A stretch of 64,000 nt of DNA from contig CM041465.1 in NCBI GenBank assembly GCA_023213395.1, positions 139,941,741 to 140,005,740 of the forward strand, read 5' to 3'. This document shows positions 23,061-37,020 of this stretch, one piece after another. Source of the stretch: Cycas panzhihuaensis. Its lineage: Eukaryota; Cycadophyta. Under the pieces are notes generated by a model. The model worked only from the letters and a program-made list of their open reading frames with translations, searched no databases and had not been told where the DNA came from. Position numbers and translations under genes: made by a program. Within the stretch, counting starts at the first letter, position 1, and each line of letters starts with the position of its first letter.

Positions 23061-23880
23061 TCAAGAAAAATACATCAATGATCTTTTTACCAAGTTTTAG
23101 TTAGAAGATACTTAACTAGTGATGTTACTAATGGACCCTAATACCAAACTCTCAATTGAAGATGACACTAGGGAGGTAGACGTAACACTCTACAGGAAAC
23201 TTATAAGTAGTCTCATCTACACTACTAATACAAGGCCATATATTACACACTCTATCAATATTCTTGCTCGTTACATAATAAATCCTAAGCAAAATCATTG
23301 ATAGAGAGCAGTGTGAGTGTTGAGATACCTTAAAACAACCAGAAAATATGGTCTATTGTATGAACCTAATCCAGACTTCAAGCTTTCTACATACACAGAC
23401 TCAGACTTTACAGGAGATATAGATACAGGAAGATCTACATATAGGTATGTGACGTTTTGGAATAGCACCAATATCATAAAGATTCAGATGACAGAAGATA
23501 GTTGTAGATTCAACTGCCAAAGCTAAATACATTATTGCTTTTGAGACCAGTAAAGAGGTGATATGGTTAAGAAAATTATTGGAAACATTGAATATCACCC
23601 AAGTAAGTCCTATGAGTCTTTATGTGGATAATTAATCAACAATCTACATGGTAAAAAATCTTGTATTTTACGATCGTACCAAATACATAAGTACAGAAAT
23701 CTATAGGATTAGAGAACTCATTCATGATAGTATAATTCAACTAGAATACTACCCCACAGTAGATCAAGTGGCTGATATCTTCACCAAACTGCTGCAAAAG
23801 GTGAAGTTTAAATAGTTCTGAAGGTAGCTTGGCCTTAGGGCCTCCATCTTCGACTAATCAAAGAAGATGGCAATAGGATC
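23061..23880 (+). pseudogene. Element D RNase H
   Basis: Reads P-Y-I-T-H-S-I-N near 23,235, then T-D-S-D-F near 23,395, then Y-V-D-N-[stop]-S-T near 23,620 and R-I-R-E-L near 23,707. A frameshift near 23,495 splits the domain. H-[TGA]-[TAG]-R-A near 23,298 replaces H-W-x-R-A. It would remove RNA from the RNA/DNA hybrid. Matches element C's RNase H. Confidence 0.85.
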
Positions 23881-24294
23881 ATCATACTCTATTCTCTTCA
23901 TGAAAACGACTTGTGGGCATGGAAGAATAAGAGTAAGTCTCTACTCTATCCTCTTTGTGAAAACCCCATGTAGGCACGGAAGGATAAGGGTTGTACTAGT
24001 TTTAAAAAATTAAAAACTGTGAAAACCTAGAAAGGGCATAGGGGATGACCAAATGGTATATGGAGACTCAGAAGATTAAGCTTTACATTTAAGCTGCTTG
24101 GCTATCAGGATACATCAAAGAGCCATCTTAGTAATTTTGATTTATAAAAAGGGCTATAGATCTTAGAAAGTTTGTGGGTTTTTATTCCCCATGAGGGTTT
24201 TCCCATAAAAGTTTTATTTAGAGTTTCCATGGAATAATGAGGCTAAAATGAAGACCTCACAGAATAGATTTTCTCAAAATGACCTTCCACCATT

Positions 24295-24304
24295 AAGGGA
24301 GGGA
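24295..24304 (+). other. Polypurine tract of element D
   Basis: AAGGGAGGGA next to the 3' LTR. Confidence 0.8.
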
Positions 24305-24305
24305 T

Positions 24306-24617
24306 TGAAAGAGGTTAGTGTATCAAGGTCATTTGTGTAGATTAATTATATGACCTTAGGATATATTTTTAGCATTAGTCTCTTAATGAAATGCACTTTA
24401 TGTGTATTTAGATGTACTTTTAGGTTCATGTTATTAGGTGGAAAAATCCTAACCCTAACGCTCACCCTCTATAATAAAAGGCAAAATCTCAAGGAGGGAG
24501 TCATTAATCATTCTCATCTCCAAGCTTGCTCTCATATCTTGTTTCATCTTCTTTTTTATTCTCCATTGCCATTGTGTGCATGTGAGTGATTTATCTCCTA
24601 GATCCATCCTTCCTTTA
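24306..24617 (+). repeat. 3' LTR of element D (312 bp)
   Basis: Begins TGAAAGAGG like the 5' LTR; its end reads CTTTA instead of CTTCA (C to T at the terminal CA). Followed by the TSD GAAAA at 24,618-24,622. Confidence 0.93.
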
Positions 24618-24621
24618 GAAA

Positions 24622-24971
24622 ATTAGCCACCAATAGTTGTGGTAAATATTAACTTGATATAGCAGGAATATGAGAAGTACTATGATAAAAATTGGCCACC
24701 AATACTTATGGAAAATATTAACTTGATATAATAGAAATATGAGAAGCATTATGATGAAAATTGGCCACCAACACTTGTGGTAAATATTAACCTAACATAG
24801 CAAGAATATGAGAAGCACTATAATGAAAATTATTAACCAACACTTATGGAAAATATTAACCTAATGTAGTAGGAATATGAGAAGCATTATGATAAAAATT
24901 AGCCACTAAAACTTATGGCAAATATTAACCTAATGTAGCAAGAATATAAGAAGTACTATAATTATGATTGT
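24622..24971. repeat. 69-bp tandem repeat, five units (sixth left of element D)
   Basis: Units start near 24,627, 24,696, 24,765, 24,834 and 24,903, each containing AAATATTAAC and GAATATGAGAAG. A further diverged unit lies at about 11,541-11,609, just left of element D, so D inserted inside the array. The array lies in element C's leader. Confidence 0.88.
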
Positions 24972-25652
24972 ACTATGGATCACTATTTATAAATAAGTAA
25001 GTGATCAATTTACAAGATTGTAGGCCAATGTGGAATCTAACATCATTGGGTATACACAACTTGAAACTCAAATGTAAGATGTGCAATTAACCCAATAATC
25101 TCTGACTTATGTCTAATATGTAGTTGAGGTTGTTGAATGGATGCTTAGGCTTCTAGTAGAACTAAGTTTGCCTTCACCTGTGATACCTGTAATTATGCTT
25201 GGTGATGAAATCCAAGTCATAATGGAGCCCAAGTACTCTCAATCCTTACCCAGTTCACCAATGAGTAACTATATAACTCCTCTGAAGAGTAGTACATGCA
25301 TACCTATGGATATGATGGATATTAGATTGGGTATATTTTAATCTTATATTAAAGTTTCAGTTTTCCTAGTTAGTTATTAGAATGATACCTAATTAAATCA
25401 TGATGGTATGGCTAATCAAACCTTACCAATATTCTAGTTCATTCCAATCTCAACTTAAAATCCACACCTCCTTTATGGCATAACATTCTACCAACTAAGG
25501 TATCTCAATCTTGGTGAGTATATGAACATGTATAAGATGGTAGAAAATAGCATACATGATGCGTTCCTTTTAGGGAGAGTGAAAGATTATCAAATTTGTA
25601 TCAAATCTATATATAATTCAGAATAGAGTGCTTTTTGAGTGCTTGCTTGGGG
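24972..25652 (-). other. Element C leader, distal part
   Basis: No gene seen. The part near 25,380-25,560, reverse-complemented, resembles D's leader at 13,180-13,380 (shared GGTTAGCCATACC-like stretch), supporting assignment to C. A 66-codon open stretch at 25,141-25,341 is not recognisable. Confidence 0.55.
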
Positions 25653-25967
25653 TATAAGTGTAAGGAATAGAGTAGGCCAATGATCATATCACATATTTAT
25701 AATTGAAGAGTACATATGTTTTCTAATTGTACAGCGGTGCTAAAAAACACTAGGGAGGCATTCCCTTTGAATTTATAGTTTAAGGAGACAATGGACTGCC
25801 TCAACCTGACATATCAAGTAAATAATTAAAAATTACATAAAATAATGTTTAATACTTAGTTGGTTAGATCGTCCATGGCTATATAGTAGCTCTGGGTGGC
25901 TTTATCTAGCATTTGGAAGCCTAAGGTTAGCATACACACTTATTTACGAATGGGTATTATTCCAACA
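25653..25967 (-). repeat. 3' LTR of element I (315 bp)
   Basis: On the minus strand it starts TGTTGGAATAATACCC, directly after the polypurine tract TATGGGGGAGAA. Similar to B's LTR and to 28,916-29,230. Confidence 0.87.
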
Positions 25968-26285
25968 TTCTCCCCCATAATGTTCATTATATAGAACTCC
26001 AAGTTATATTTAAATTTATGAAACTTAACCTTTTCCAGTGGTTTTAAAAATATATTAGTTATTTGATCTTCAATACTATAATATACCAACTCAATCTCAC
26101 CTACTTAAACTAATTCTTGAATGAAGTGTTATTAAGTTTTGATGTGCTTAGTTCTGCCATGAAACATTGGATTTTGAGTCATCTAAATGGTGCTTTAATT
26201 GTCACACCAAATTTTAGTTGGTCCCTTTTATTCCATCTAAAAGTCTTGTAGAAGTCATGAAGCTAAATAGTTTCACATGCACTAG
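25968..26285 (-). pseudogene. Element I RNase H C-terminal remnant
   Basis: Minus-strand reading near 26,150-26,280 gives L-H-D-F-Y-K-T and C-F-M-A-E-L-S-T-S, corresponding to L-L-Q-D-I-Q and V-F-H-G-R-T-K-H in element B, then V-R-L-S-W-Y near the end of the domain. Similarity stops near 26,285. Confidence 0.75.
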
Positions 26286-26813
26286 GGGAATTTAGTCCCA
26301 TTTGGGGGAAATGTACAAAGGGGGCTAAAGTGAATTGACCCACCTGGATTTGAAATATTATATAATGAGATTAAATTAAAGCTAAACTATGCAAAAATAA
26401 ATATATATATAATTAAATAATAGATGATGATAGGGTTTATATAAAACTACATACAAGCTAATATTCCAGAGGAGATTTCTAGCAAAAGAATAAACAAAAT
26501 CTCAAACCATCTTCATTATTGAGAAGAGAACTTAAATACAAATAAAATAAGCAGTCATATATCCAAGTTTTGTTGGACCATCAATGAGCTACAATGTCTT
26601 GAAAATAAGATTTTCTCCTCGAATTCTGAAATAAAATAGACAAAGATTATTTTAGGCAAAGATGAAACCTACAAGGCAATTATTGGATCGCAGTTTAAAG
26701 GAGATGGTTAGAGTTACCAACCTTTATCACATTTAACTATATTCCAGTGCAAAATACTTAAATGTTTATCTTAAAAGGGAGAAATAATTCTACTCCTATG
26801 AATCTCTCCAAAG
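26286..26813. other. Unassigned stretch inside element I
   Basis: 528 bp with no recognisable domain where RT and integrase would be expected. AT-rich, no long open frame. Confidence 0.5.
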
Positions 26814-26818
26814 CAAAC

Positions 26819-27208
26819 TGTTAGAAATAATATTTGTAAGAAACAATAATAGCAAAACTATGCTCTATACCAGTATTGCATCAATACATCAGTGTATGAC
26901 CATTACAATAGCATAAACACATGAAAGCTTTGTTGTTCAATCCATTATAGTAGAATGAACATTACAAATCTCCTCAAAAGTAGGTGGTGTCTAAAGACAC
27001 CAGGGTTGTACACCCCTTAACATTTATAGTTTGGGGGAGGAGGGAAACTCCTCAACCCCTGAATTCAAATTAATAATAAAATAATACTAACTTAACTCAA
27101 ATGAAACTAACTCAACTTACCTTGACATGTTAAGCATCACATGTCTAAATTGAGGTGCACAAGCCTGGTAGGTAAGAGGGAGTTGAGTGATGACATTACA
27201 CTCCAACA
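26819..27208 (-). repeat. 3' LTR of element G (390 bp)
   Basis: Plus-strand ends TGTTAGAA and CTCCAACA. Polypurine tract TTAAGGGGGAGAA (minus) abuts it at 27,209-27,221. Confidence 0.9.
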
Positions 27209-27661
27209 TTCTCCCCCTTAATGTCAGCACAAACACTTGTATCTTTTCCTTGAACTTATGGAATTGGTACTTGAAAAAGACTTTGAAATTCTGATCTTGA
27301 TCTTTATCAACTCTTCTCACCCTTATAGTCACATATATCTCTTTATGATAGAATGATGTAGGAAGACTATAGGCAGATGAAACTTGATGCAAATGTAGAT
27401 GAATAGCTGTAATTTGGACTTTGCCAACTAGAACATTAGGAAGGCTTTTCACTTGAACTTTTGTACTCTTTATGCTTTGAACAGTTGTCATATCATCAGG
27501 TTCATTCTTCGTTATGTCATAAGATTCGTCTTCATGCTCCCCCTTAAATGGAGGAACAAATCCTTGTGTAACAAGGTAGTCCTGCATTTGATCTGAATCC
27601 TCATGGTTGTTGTCGTCATGATCTATCTGTTCTGTTACCTGTCTCACATGCTTATCAAAAG
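27209..27661 (-). pseudogene. Element G gag-like C-terminal part
   Basis: Open without a stop from the 5' LTR through the polypurine tract into the 3' LTR (27,117-27,689 minus, 190 codons). The first codons are LTR-derived; native similarity starts at T-F-D-[KE]-H-V-R. The acidic part E-D-E-S-Y-D-I-T-K-N-E and the C-terminal R-V-D-K-D-Q-D-Q-N-F match E and F. The N-terminal gag signature is deleted. Confidence 0.75.
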
Positions 27662-28061
27662 TTTTAGAAATAATATTTGCAAGAAACAATTATAGCAAAA
27701 CTATGCTCTATACCAGTATTGCATCAATACATCAGTGTATCACCATTACAATAGCATAAACACATGAAAGATTTGTTGTTTAATCCATTATAGTAGAATG
27801 AGCATTACAAATCTCCTCAAAAGTAGGTGGTGTATAAAGACACCAGGGTTGTACACCCCTTAACATTTATAGTTTGGGGGAGGAGGGAAACTCCTCAACC
27901 CCTGAATTTAAATTAATAATAAAATAATACTAACTTAACTCAAATGAAACTAACTCAACTTACCTTAACTTACCTTGATATGTTGAGCATCACATGTCTA
28001 AATTGAGGTGCACAAGCCTGGTAGGTAAGAGGGAGTTGAGTGATGACATTACACTCCAACA
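27662..28061 (-). repeat. 5' LTR of element G (400 bp)
   Basis: Near-identical to 26,819-27,208. The plus-strand left end reads TTTTAG where the other copy has TGTTAG. No PBS follows it; gag sequence joins it directly. Confidence 0.9.
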
Positions 28062-28066
28062 CAAAC

Positions 28067-28898
28067 ATGATGCTAAAGAAAGTTGAACTTATATTGATGA
28101 TCGTTGTTGCTCACTATTTAATCCAAGATCATATCTAATCTCATTGTCTATCATCCAAGGAAGATGAAGAGGTTATCACAGGCTATTTATCATCTGAGGA
28201 ACTATCAAATATAGGGGACTAGTAAATGATGAATGGATTGGAATTACTTCATATATTCATTTAATACTGGAGCTCTAAATCTATTGATGCCAAAGAAGCA
28301 CATAAACTAAACCATAAATTCTGGCATAAAGTAGTTGACCTTATCTACTAACTATGATGGCTATGAAAGAGAGCTTTGTATGGTGTATTTTATTGATTAC
28401 ACCCCTCAAAGGGTTGAAAAGTAGTTATGGATTATGGCCAATCAAACAGCAATGAAATAGATGATGAGGTTGGGACATGGTTATGAAAGTAGTTAAGAAG
28501 ATGTTGGTTGAGGGAACTAGAGCACTCAGATTGATCATGGGTCTTTGCAAGAAATGGAGGAATTGAGTTTGACTCTGAATGAAGACACACCAATGATAGA
28601 GACACCATATAGGGTCGATACATGCTTGTGTAGGAGAGACATAAGGCATCATGAGAGTCAATTGAGGAGCTCCATGGAACACAGAGATGCTAGACGGAAA
28701 GATCTCTCACCTTAAATGATGATGCAAATTAAATAATATAGGGAGAGATGCAAAATTAATGCAAGTATAATATGCAAAAATGGTATACAATATACAATGT
28801 TATCTAAATGAAATATGAGATATTAGAATGAGAGGCATGGAGACAAGCTTGTATTCAGTTGAAGAAGACCACATAAATCTTGAAATACCATGTACGAT
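28067..28898 (-). other. Element I leader, with an unrecognised 85-codon frame
   Basis: Lies between G and the I primer-binding site. A minus-strand frame at 28,425-28,682 is open from Met but resembles no gag I know. The rest is non-coding. Confidence 0.4.
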
Positions 28899-28900
28899 CA

Positions 28901-28912
28901 TGCTCTGATACC
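28901..28912 (-). other. Primer-binding site of element I
   Basis: Reverse complement of TGGTATCAGAGC, three bases from the LTR. Confidence 0.85.
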
Positions 28913-28915
28913 AAA

Positions 28916-29230
28916 TGTAGGTGCAAGGAGAAGTGTAGGCCAAAGATCATATCATGTATCTATAATTAAAGAGTATATGTGATTTTTGATTGTATGGTGG
29001 TATTAAAAAGCACTAGGGAGGCATTCCCTTTGAATTTATAGTCCAAGGAGGCAGTGGACTACCTTAACCTGACACATTAAGAAAATAATTAAAAATTAAA
29101 TAAAATAATATTTAATACTTACCTAGTCAGCTCGTTAACGACTACATGGTGGGTCTGGGTGGCTCTAGGTGGCATTTAGGGGCCCAAGGTCAGTGTGCAT
29201 ACTTCTTTATGAATGGGTATTATCCCAATA
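28916..29230 (-). repeat. 5' LTR of element I (315 bp)
   Basis: Same length and type as 25,653-25,967. Its outer end reads CCCAATA on the plus strand, where CCCAACA is expected. Confidence 0.85.
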
Positions 29231-32600
<3,370 letters not shown>

Positions 32601-32639
32601 AAAGTAGGGGCAAATGCAATCCTAAGGAGATTGCCTAAT

Positions 32640-33420
32640 ATATAGAGCTCTTTAAATAGTTTAAAGATGTCTTTAGTTAGGATTACAAAGATATATAGTA
32701 GATGTTTATCCTAAACTTTTAGCCATAGTAAATATAGAGATTGAAATGTTATTCAAAACTGGCCTAATCAAATCCATTGAGTATCCATATTGGGTCTCTA
32801 ACATAGTCCTAATTATGAAGAAGAATGGGGTAGCATAAATTTATCTCATTTTTGGAGATAATAATAACGTATACCCTAAAGATAAACTCTGCATATAATT
32901 TATAAATCAAATCATTAAGAGGATAGGGAGATTTGAGGTCATGTCATTGATAGGTAGTTTCTCAAGGTATAACTAAATCCAAATCTCTCTTAACAACTAC
33001 TACAAGAGAGCCTTCATCATACTATGGGGTATATTCACCTTTAAGGCAATGCCCTTTGGCCTAAAAAATACAAATACAACCTACTAATATACCACGTAGT
33101 TTATCTTCCATAACCCCATCAATAAAATATTCAAGATCTATATGGATAATTTGCTAGGAGTCTCAGACAAATGGGAAACCATATCATGGAGTTTAAGAAG
33201 ATCTTCTTGAGATGTTATAGTTATTATATCAACTTGAACCCCCTCAAATATTTTTTTATCATCACTACTAACAAATTATTAGGGTTTATCATCTCCAAGG
33301 ATGGCATTCAAGTTGATCTTAATAAAGTAAAGTTAATTTTATAAATACCACCCCTAAAACCCAAACATAGACTAAGTCTTTCTTTGTGAAGTTATCTTTC
33401 TCTTCTGCTTTCTAGTAAAA
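32640..33420 (+). pseudogene. Element J gypsy reverse transcriptase
   Basis: Reads E-I-E-M-L-F-K-T-G-L-I near 32,736, K-K-N-G-V near 32,820, Y-P-K-D near 32,872, F-S-R-Y-N-[stop]-I-Q near 32,958 (family F-S-G-Y-N-Q-I), M-P-F-G-L-K-N near 33,050, and Y-M-D-N near 33,140 for Y-V-D-D. The P-K-D and G-L-K-N motifs are gypsy-type, not copia. Many stops are Gln-like. Confidence 0.85.
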
Positions 33421-33519
33421 TTTCCTTTGAATCCTAAACCACCCATGAATCTACTCAGAAAGGGGGCTCCTTTTATCTAGACCCCTAAAGCCTAGGTATA
33501 CTTTAGAAAACATAAGTAG

Positions 33520-33930
33520 GGGCTTGTTTTAACCCTTACATTCACTACATCATATGTTAATAATCTATTAATCCTTTACACCTCCTCTATGGAGGAAAAC
33601 TTTAGAGTCATGATGGCTTAAAAGCATGAATTGGTTATTGAATATACTATCTATTTTATTAGTCATACCTTAGTCATAGTAGAACTCAACTATATTATAG
33701 TGGAAAGAGAGTGTTTGACTCTTATTTTTGATATAAATAAATTATATCACTACTTGATTCATAATACAACTTAAGTCATTTTTTAGTCCAAGCCTTCATA
33801 ACTCCTCTTAGCCAAGTCAAATCCTACAAGACAAATATAAAAGTAGGTAATTTTACTCTAAGAATTTAACCTTTAAATAGTCAATAAGAAGTCAAAGAAA
33901 TGAATGATTATAGTTGAGAAACTTGCCCAC
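33520..33930 (+). pseudogene. Element J RNase H
   Basis: Reads L-L-I-L-Y near 33,567, I-Y-F-I-S-H-T-L near 33,650 and V-E-R-E-C-L-T-L-I-F near 33,702, corresponding to gypsy R-Y-x-x-x-E-x-x-x-L-A-L-I-F. The active-site Asp region is poorly preserved. Confidence 0.72.
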
Positions 33931-33979
33931 ACACTTCTTCCTGATGCAAGTAGAATACAAGTTAATGATTTATTACATG

Positions 33980-34696
33980 ATGAGCTTGTCTTGGCTCTTG
34001 ATGTTATTGAGGGTGATGTATGGTATGGGGATGTTATTTTATGCTTGACTCATGAGGTTTTCCCTAAAGGAGCATCTTAAAAATGGAAATAGGATATTAG
34101 GATAACGATATATGAATGCTTTCTAATTGATAAAATGTTTTATAAACAATCCTTTGTAGGGTACTCCTATGCTAACTAAATCCTATAGAGACCTTAATCA
34201 TTCTACATAATTTCCATGATGGTATTTGTAGGGAGATTTTTTAGGAAATCCTATTTCTTAGTAGAACTTTCATATGGATTATTATTGGCCCACTCTCTTC
34301 AAGGATGCACATGAATATATTTATAAGTGTTAAAAATGCCAAATCCATACAAATATTATCTTCTAACTATCTATAATTCTCTATGGCATTATAGCTCCAT
34401 GGCATGTTTTCCTAATAGGGATTATACTTAATTAAGGTAATTACACCCCCATCTTCATTACAATGTAAGTTTATATTAATTGTAACTAAATATTTCTCCA
34501 TATAAGTAGAGTCAACCCCTTTGGTCCTTACAACTAACAAAGTTGTTTCTAATTTATCTTCCAGTATTTTACTTATACATTTGAGGTTCATGGCATCTTA
34601 ATCATAAACAATAAGACTATATTCTATAATTAGGAGGTAGATAAACTATGCACTAAATTTTACATCATTTATAAGATATCATCCCCTTATTATTTA
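33980..34696 (+). pseudogene. Element J integrase, first part
   Basis: Reads L-H-N-F-H-D-G-I-C near 34,205 (zinc-binding region), then K-F-I-L-I-V-T-K-Y-F near 34,467, corresponding to gypsy K-F-I-L-V-A-T-D-Y-F. The first catalytic Asp appears as Lys. It breaks off at the K insertion. Confidence 0.75.
34512..34696. repeat. 184-bp duplication flanking element K, left copy
   Basis: Matches 41,333-41,516 with about 10% differences by eye. Both copies are element J integrase in the same orientation, one on each side of K. Confidence 0.88.
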
Positions 34697-35111
34697 TAGG
34701 ATGATTCTTCTCACAAGTGCTCCTTAAGATAGTAGAAAAATGGCAATCGTAACTGCTTCATTCTATCTAATAGGGCAAACAAATTAGTAGAGAATCTCAC
34801 AAGTACACAAGAGTGCTAAATGATCACCAAAATAGAGAGTACCATAGCATAATCTTTATAAAAATTACATCAAGATAACCATCATTTATAATTTATGACT
34901 TGTATATAGACAAAAGTGGGTTTTTTGCATGTAATCCTACTGGTGGCCTAAGTGGCCTTACATTCTATTAGACGACATAGCGACCTTACATACCATTGGC
35001 TAGCTTATTGGCTCATGCATGTAATTCTATTATTAACCTTATCTCTTAACCTCCTGATAGCTCTTTGTATAATAATGTTTTACATAACTTAGTGAGATGA
35101 GTTATGTAACA
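34697..35111 (-). repeat. 3' LTR of element K (415 bp)
   Basis: Minus strand starts TGTTACATAACTC. Polypurine tract AGGGGAGGGGACT abuts it at 35,112-35,126. Matches 40,916-41,331 along its length. Confidence 0.9.
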
Positions 35112-35129
35112 AGTCCCCTCCCCTGAGAT

Positions 35130-35640
35130 GTTGAGTCCTTGAGGCATGTGAGATGTAGATAATTTTTAATAAAATCATCAGATTCCTAAGTTGCTTTATC
35201 TAAGTTACATCCTACCCACTGTATCAAATATTTTGAAATGGACCAATTCTAAAGAGGGTATTGTCTGGTAGCCAGTATACATTCTAGAGATATAGATAAG
35301 GTTTACTCTTCATCTAGAATTAGAAGGGTTGTTTGGAGGATATGGGTTTTGCTTAGACACTTTCAAAAATAGGATATGTGAAAAACATTATAGATGTTAG
35401 TGGTGGGTGGAAGGTCAGGAGCATATACAACTTCACCGATACATTTAAGGACTTTATAAGGGCCATAATATCAAGGGCTAAGTTTGTGGTTCCTATGATG
35501 GTGAAGGGATTATTGCTTATAAGGTTGGAGACAAAGGAATACAAGATCACCAATATTGAAGGAGTGATCAAAGTGATGTCAGTCTACTTATTATTTCATC
35601 TGATTATTGGCCATGGATAGGTTTTGTTTTATTGTACTTC
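35130..35640 (-). pseudogene. Element K integrase tail and chromodomain
   Basis: Minus strand: G-D-L-V-F-L near 35,550, G-P-Y-K-V-L near 35,460 and V-F-H-I-S-Y near 35,390, the gypsy integrase GPY/F module. Then E-C-I-L-A-T-R-Q, Y-L-I-Q-W-V-G and A-T-[TAG]-E-S near 35,180-35,290, matching the chromodomain pattern L-V-Q-W-x-G and A-T-W-E. The TAG (plus 35,185-35,190) replaces Trp. A chromodomain would direct insertion to marked chromatin. Confidence 0.8.
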
Positions 35641-36420
35641 TACCGTGTAGAGGTTGGTAGCCAAGGTGTGGTGGGATGGTGGGGGATACCCATAGAGAGC
35701 AAAAAATGGGGACATTCCAATGGATGAATGATGTGAGGAGTTGTACTAATACTCAACTAGGGCTAGCCATGATGTCTATTTAGACTGGTGCTCAGATGCA
35801 AAGCAATATAAGTAGGTCTTCAAAGTTTTGTTAAGGACCTCAAATTGGCCATCAATCTATGGATGGTATGTCAGACTCATATTGAATGATGTTCCTGATG
35901 CATGAAATAGCTCATGCCAAAAGGAGCTAGTGAATTTAGAGTCGCGATCATATATAATAGTCAATAGAAAACCGTGTAAATTAAATATTGTCTGGATGTA
36001 AATGTGAGCGATACATGGAGTCTTATAGGTTATGTGGATAGGTAAGAAGTGGGTATATTTTATCAACCTATCTATGACTACTAAAATGGAGTCAGATCTA
36101 GTAGATAATGGTAAGCTTGTTATAAAGACCATGGTAATATCTTGCCATTTACCTTATGGGATGTGCAACGATTGAAGGAAGCCTAGTTAGGGTTTTATAT
36201 TAACTTTTTTACATTGGCATGTGTCACATTCTGAAACAAATGTAAGGATGGTGGATTTCATTTCTAGCCAAAAGAAATCAGAATGTATCCTATGATAAGT
36301 TTTATCAAAACTAGAATGACCATTAAGAGGGGAAGAATGATATTCTTATAAAATTCATAGAATAAAAACTAAGTGGGGGTGTACAAATATGTGATTTTGG
36401 TATAAGAGAAGATTATTATG
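35641..36420 (-). pseudogene. Element K integrase core
   Basis: Zinc module H...H...C-D-T-C-Q near 36,220-36,330. Core reads M-V-F-I-T-S-L-P-L-S near 36,130, where the family has M-D-F-I, so the first catalytic Asp is Val. Then I-Y-D-R-D-S-K-F near 35,950 and G-Q-F-E-V-L-N near 35,840 keep the second Asp and the Glu. The 35,857-36,132 part is open. Confidence 0.88.
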
Positions 36421-37020
36421 GATGGACCAATCCTTATGAGTGTGAACCTTATCAACCCAGTGTGAGAAATCTAGTTGGGTTTAGTTAGCCATGGTTAAGT
36501 CCTGTATCCATGACAGTTGTGGGAAAGAAATGGTATAAATGGTGGGGTCCTCGGTCTAACTAATATTATCATTAAGTGTAGGGGAGAGTAGCCTCGAAAG
36601 AGCATCTTCCATAATATTATCTTTCCCATTTTTATATGTGATTATAAAATTGAAAACTTAGAGGCACTCGACCCATATATCCTACTCATCCAAGATGATT
36701 GGTTGATCTCGCAAGTGGCAAAGGCTATGATGATCAATGATGATAGTAAATTTAGAACCAAGTATATATTGTCACCATTTGTTAATAGTATGGAGGATGC
36801 CCTGCATTTCTTTTTGATGGGTAGATAGTCTACACTCATGATCTTTGATTTTTTGACTTTCAAAGACGATGGGATGGAAGTCCCACATTAAGGCTGCACC
36901 CAATCCAAACCCATAAGCATTGTATTCTAATTGGAAAGGCTGAGTAAAGTTAGGAGAGCCCAAAACTAGGGTAGTTGTCAAGGCCTCCTTTAGATGGAGG
37001 AAGGTATCATTAGCTGAGGG
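36421..37020 (-). pseudogene. Element K RNase H
   Basis: Minus strand: F-Q-L-E-Y-N-A near 36,925 (family E-x-D-A-S), G-L-G-A-A-L near 36,900, C-R-L-S-T-H-Q-K-E near 36,825 and D-A-L-S-R near 36,605. Catalytic Asp in the first motif is Asn. Confidence 0.85.

Larger units (their letters stand above)
11610..24617 (+). mobile_element. Element D: complete copia, interrupted by element E
   Basis: Two 312-bp LTRs (11,610-11,921 and 24,306-24,617), a tRNA-Met type PBS, gag, protease, integrase, [element E at 16,692-22,084], RT, RNase H, polypurine tract, and a 5-bp TSD. The LTRs differ at about 30 of 312 positions by eye, so the insertion is old. Without E the element is about 7.6 kb. It is inserted in the leader of element C, inside a 69-bp tandem repeat. 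Confidence 0.95.
26819..28061 (-). mobile_element. Element G: 1.24-kb mini LTR element of the E/F family
   Basis: LTRs at 26,819-27,208 and 27,662-28,061 flank only 453 bp of internal DNA. CAAAC precedes (26,814-26,818) and follows (28,062-28,066). The LTRs differ at about ten positions plus one 10-bp indel, so the insertion is young for this window. The inside is the second half of the gag-like frame; PBS and gag N-terminus are missing. Confidence 0.92.
25653..29230 (-). mobile_element. Element I: B-family copia with most of pol missing
   Basis: Two LTRs of 315 bp at 25,653-25,967 and 28,916-29,230, both minus and of element B's LTR type. Polypurine tract at 25,968-25,979, an RNase H remnant beside it, and a PBS at 28,901-28,912. 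Mini-element G sits inside. Protease, integrase and RT were not found. I could not confirm a target duplication (TGGGG on the left, GGAGT on the right), so the two LTRs could belong to different insertions. Confidence 0.7.

Noticed and set aside
24622-24971. CRISPR-like array
   Set aside because: Units are contiguous 69-bp repeats without unique spacers, in a eukaryotic retroelement context.
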